From QZLE01 sp033852075 (GTDB lineage: Bacteria > Pseudomonadota > Gammaproteobacteria > QZLD01), in assembly GCA_033852075.1 (NCBI GenBank), contig JAWSVC010000027.1, positions 11,913 to 75,912 on the forward strand: a DNA stretch of 64,000 nt. Reading direction: 5' to 3'. Both the position numbers and the translations under genes were made by a program. Each line of letters begins with the position of its first letter. The stretch's first letter is position 1. This document shows, piece by piece, positions 63,487-64,000 of the stretch. Under the pieces are notes generated by a model, which was given only the letters and a program-made list of their open reading frames with translations, had not been told where the DNA came from and did not search any database.

Positions 63487-63670
63487 TGGCGGACAGGGAG
63501 GGATTGATTCGCACCGTCCATGGCGCTCACCCTTCGGGCGCTCTCATTCTTCGAGCGTCCAAATTTGCTCCCAGCAAATTTGTCAAACCCTCTTCTTCGG
63601 GTTCAAATCTTGCTGTTACCACTGGATAAAAAAATAACCCCGTAAANNTTTACGGGGTTATTTTTTTATC
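63487..63670. repeat. tRNA-like structured repeat unit (184 bases)
   Basis: Starts TGGCGGACAGGGAGGGATT, which read on the minus strand resembles a tRNA 3' half ending CCGCCA, with a decayed T-loop. Inside are AAATTTGCT-CCC-AGCAAATTT (63561-63581) and AACCC...GGGTT hairpins. A second TGGCGG begins at 63671, so this may be one unit of a tandem array. No functional tRNA is present. Confidence 0.5.
63625..63670. terminator. Perfect 22-bp inverted repeat with an NN loop
   Basis: Arms of 22 bases flank the only undetermined bases of the window (63647-63648). It looks like a terminator (ACCCCGT / ACGGGGT with A- and T-runs). The loop is unresolved, probably a sequencing or assembly gap. Confidence 0.7.
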
Positions 63671-64000
63671 TGGCGGTGGATGTAGTCTGCTGCTAACTAG
63701 TCTCCGTATAGTTTCGCTCAAAACAGCGAAAATACAGGGAATATATTTGCTTTTTCAAAGCACACTTACTAATTTTACAAAAGTTTTGCTGCATATTCAT
63801 ATAGTTATCCTATAATCACATAAATCATTATAATGATTAACAGGGAAATATCAGGGAATTGACTTTAGCTTGGTCGTCGTTACTGCAAGCCTAAACTTTG
63901 CAGCGCCGGCTGTCCCGTTCCTCCTGTTTCCGCGCTCGATGTGAAGTCACGATTTCACATTAAGCTGGAGAACAAACCTTGTTCTGGTCAAGTCCAACCG
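63671..64000. other. Non-coding end region with small inverted repeats
   Basis: No ORF of note. ATGTGAA...TTCACAT (63939-63960) and AGAACAA-ACC-TTGTTCT (63969-63985) are inverted repeats; CAGGGAA occurs three times. It may be the continuation of the tRNA-like repeat region or the edge of another element beyond the window. Confidence 0.4.

Noticed and set aside
1..64000. CRISPR array
   Set aside because: No series of regularly spaced identical repeats was found.

Overview
The window is AT-rich DNA from a motile, chemotactic, Gram-negative bacterium, most likely a free-living gammaproteobacterium. Supporting genes are an E. coli-length ThiI with a rhodanese domain, DusA, NudC, IspG, PabB, HU, a MacA/TolC-type exporter and four methyl-accepting chemotaxis proteins (MCPs). 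No rRNA or intact tRNA gene was found. The species cannot be named from the sequence alone.

Layout. (1) 1-4.1 kb: accessory island with two tandem paralogues of a membrane-anchored beta-helix/pentapeptide-like protein (the first cut by the window edge) and a 755-residue protein with three internal repeats and a long acidic low-complexity tail. (2) 4.1-6.7 kb: a dgkA fragment abutting the 3' end of an MCP gene. (3) 7-21.3 kb: housekeeping and metabolic genes (thiI, nadA, a six-EF-hand protein, a degenerate HD-GYP-like protein, glutaredoxin, M16C peptidase, CDF metal transporter, HU, TetR, MBL hydrolase, ApbE), plus three unidentified genes. (4) 21.7-22.8 kb: an orphan hydE-like radical SAM gene. 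(5) 22.8-29.4 kb, minus strand: a chemotaxis operon cheY-cheA-cheW-cheW-mcp-STAS without cheR, cheB or cheZ. (6) 29.6-40.3 kb: dusA, a calcium-loop protein, a TetR-mtaD pair and a 2190-residue secreted subtilase. (7) 40.5-42.2 kb: an arsR/permease/thioredoxin-like cluster. (8) 42.3-49.5 kb: ABM protein, nudC, TPR protein, ispG, pabB and another MCP. (9) 50-57.3 kb: a two-component system beside a tripartite ABC exporter (TolC, MacA-like adaptor, split MacB-like ATPase and permease). (10) 57.5-63.1 kb: a large RAYT/Y1 transposase, a pectinacetylesterase-like secreted esterase and a fourth MCP. (11) 63.1-64 kb: no gene; a structured, tRNA-like repeat with a long perfect hairpin whose loop is two undetermined bases.

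How it fits together. Three of the four MCPs carry five HAMP-type units in series with nearly interchangeable signalling halves but different sensors (dCache, HBM-like, Cache3/Cache2-like), so many inputs probably converge on the single CheA. The exporter and its two-component system share a putative operator, GTATC-N5-GTATC, found upstream of the response regulator and again upstream of tolC. The ArsR gene has a perfect 14-bp palindrome just ahead of it. Mobile or repetitive DNA appears as a REP-like hairpin doublet, an IS200/IS605-like hairpin cluster, the RAYT gene with a recurring GGGTGTC motif, and the tRNA-like repeat. The best candidates for something undescribed are the 1-4.1 kb island, the exporter regulon and the RAYT-associated motif.
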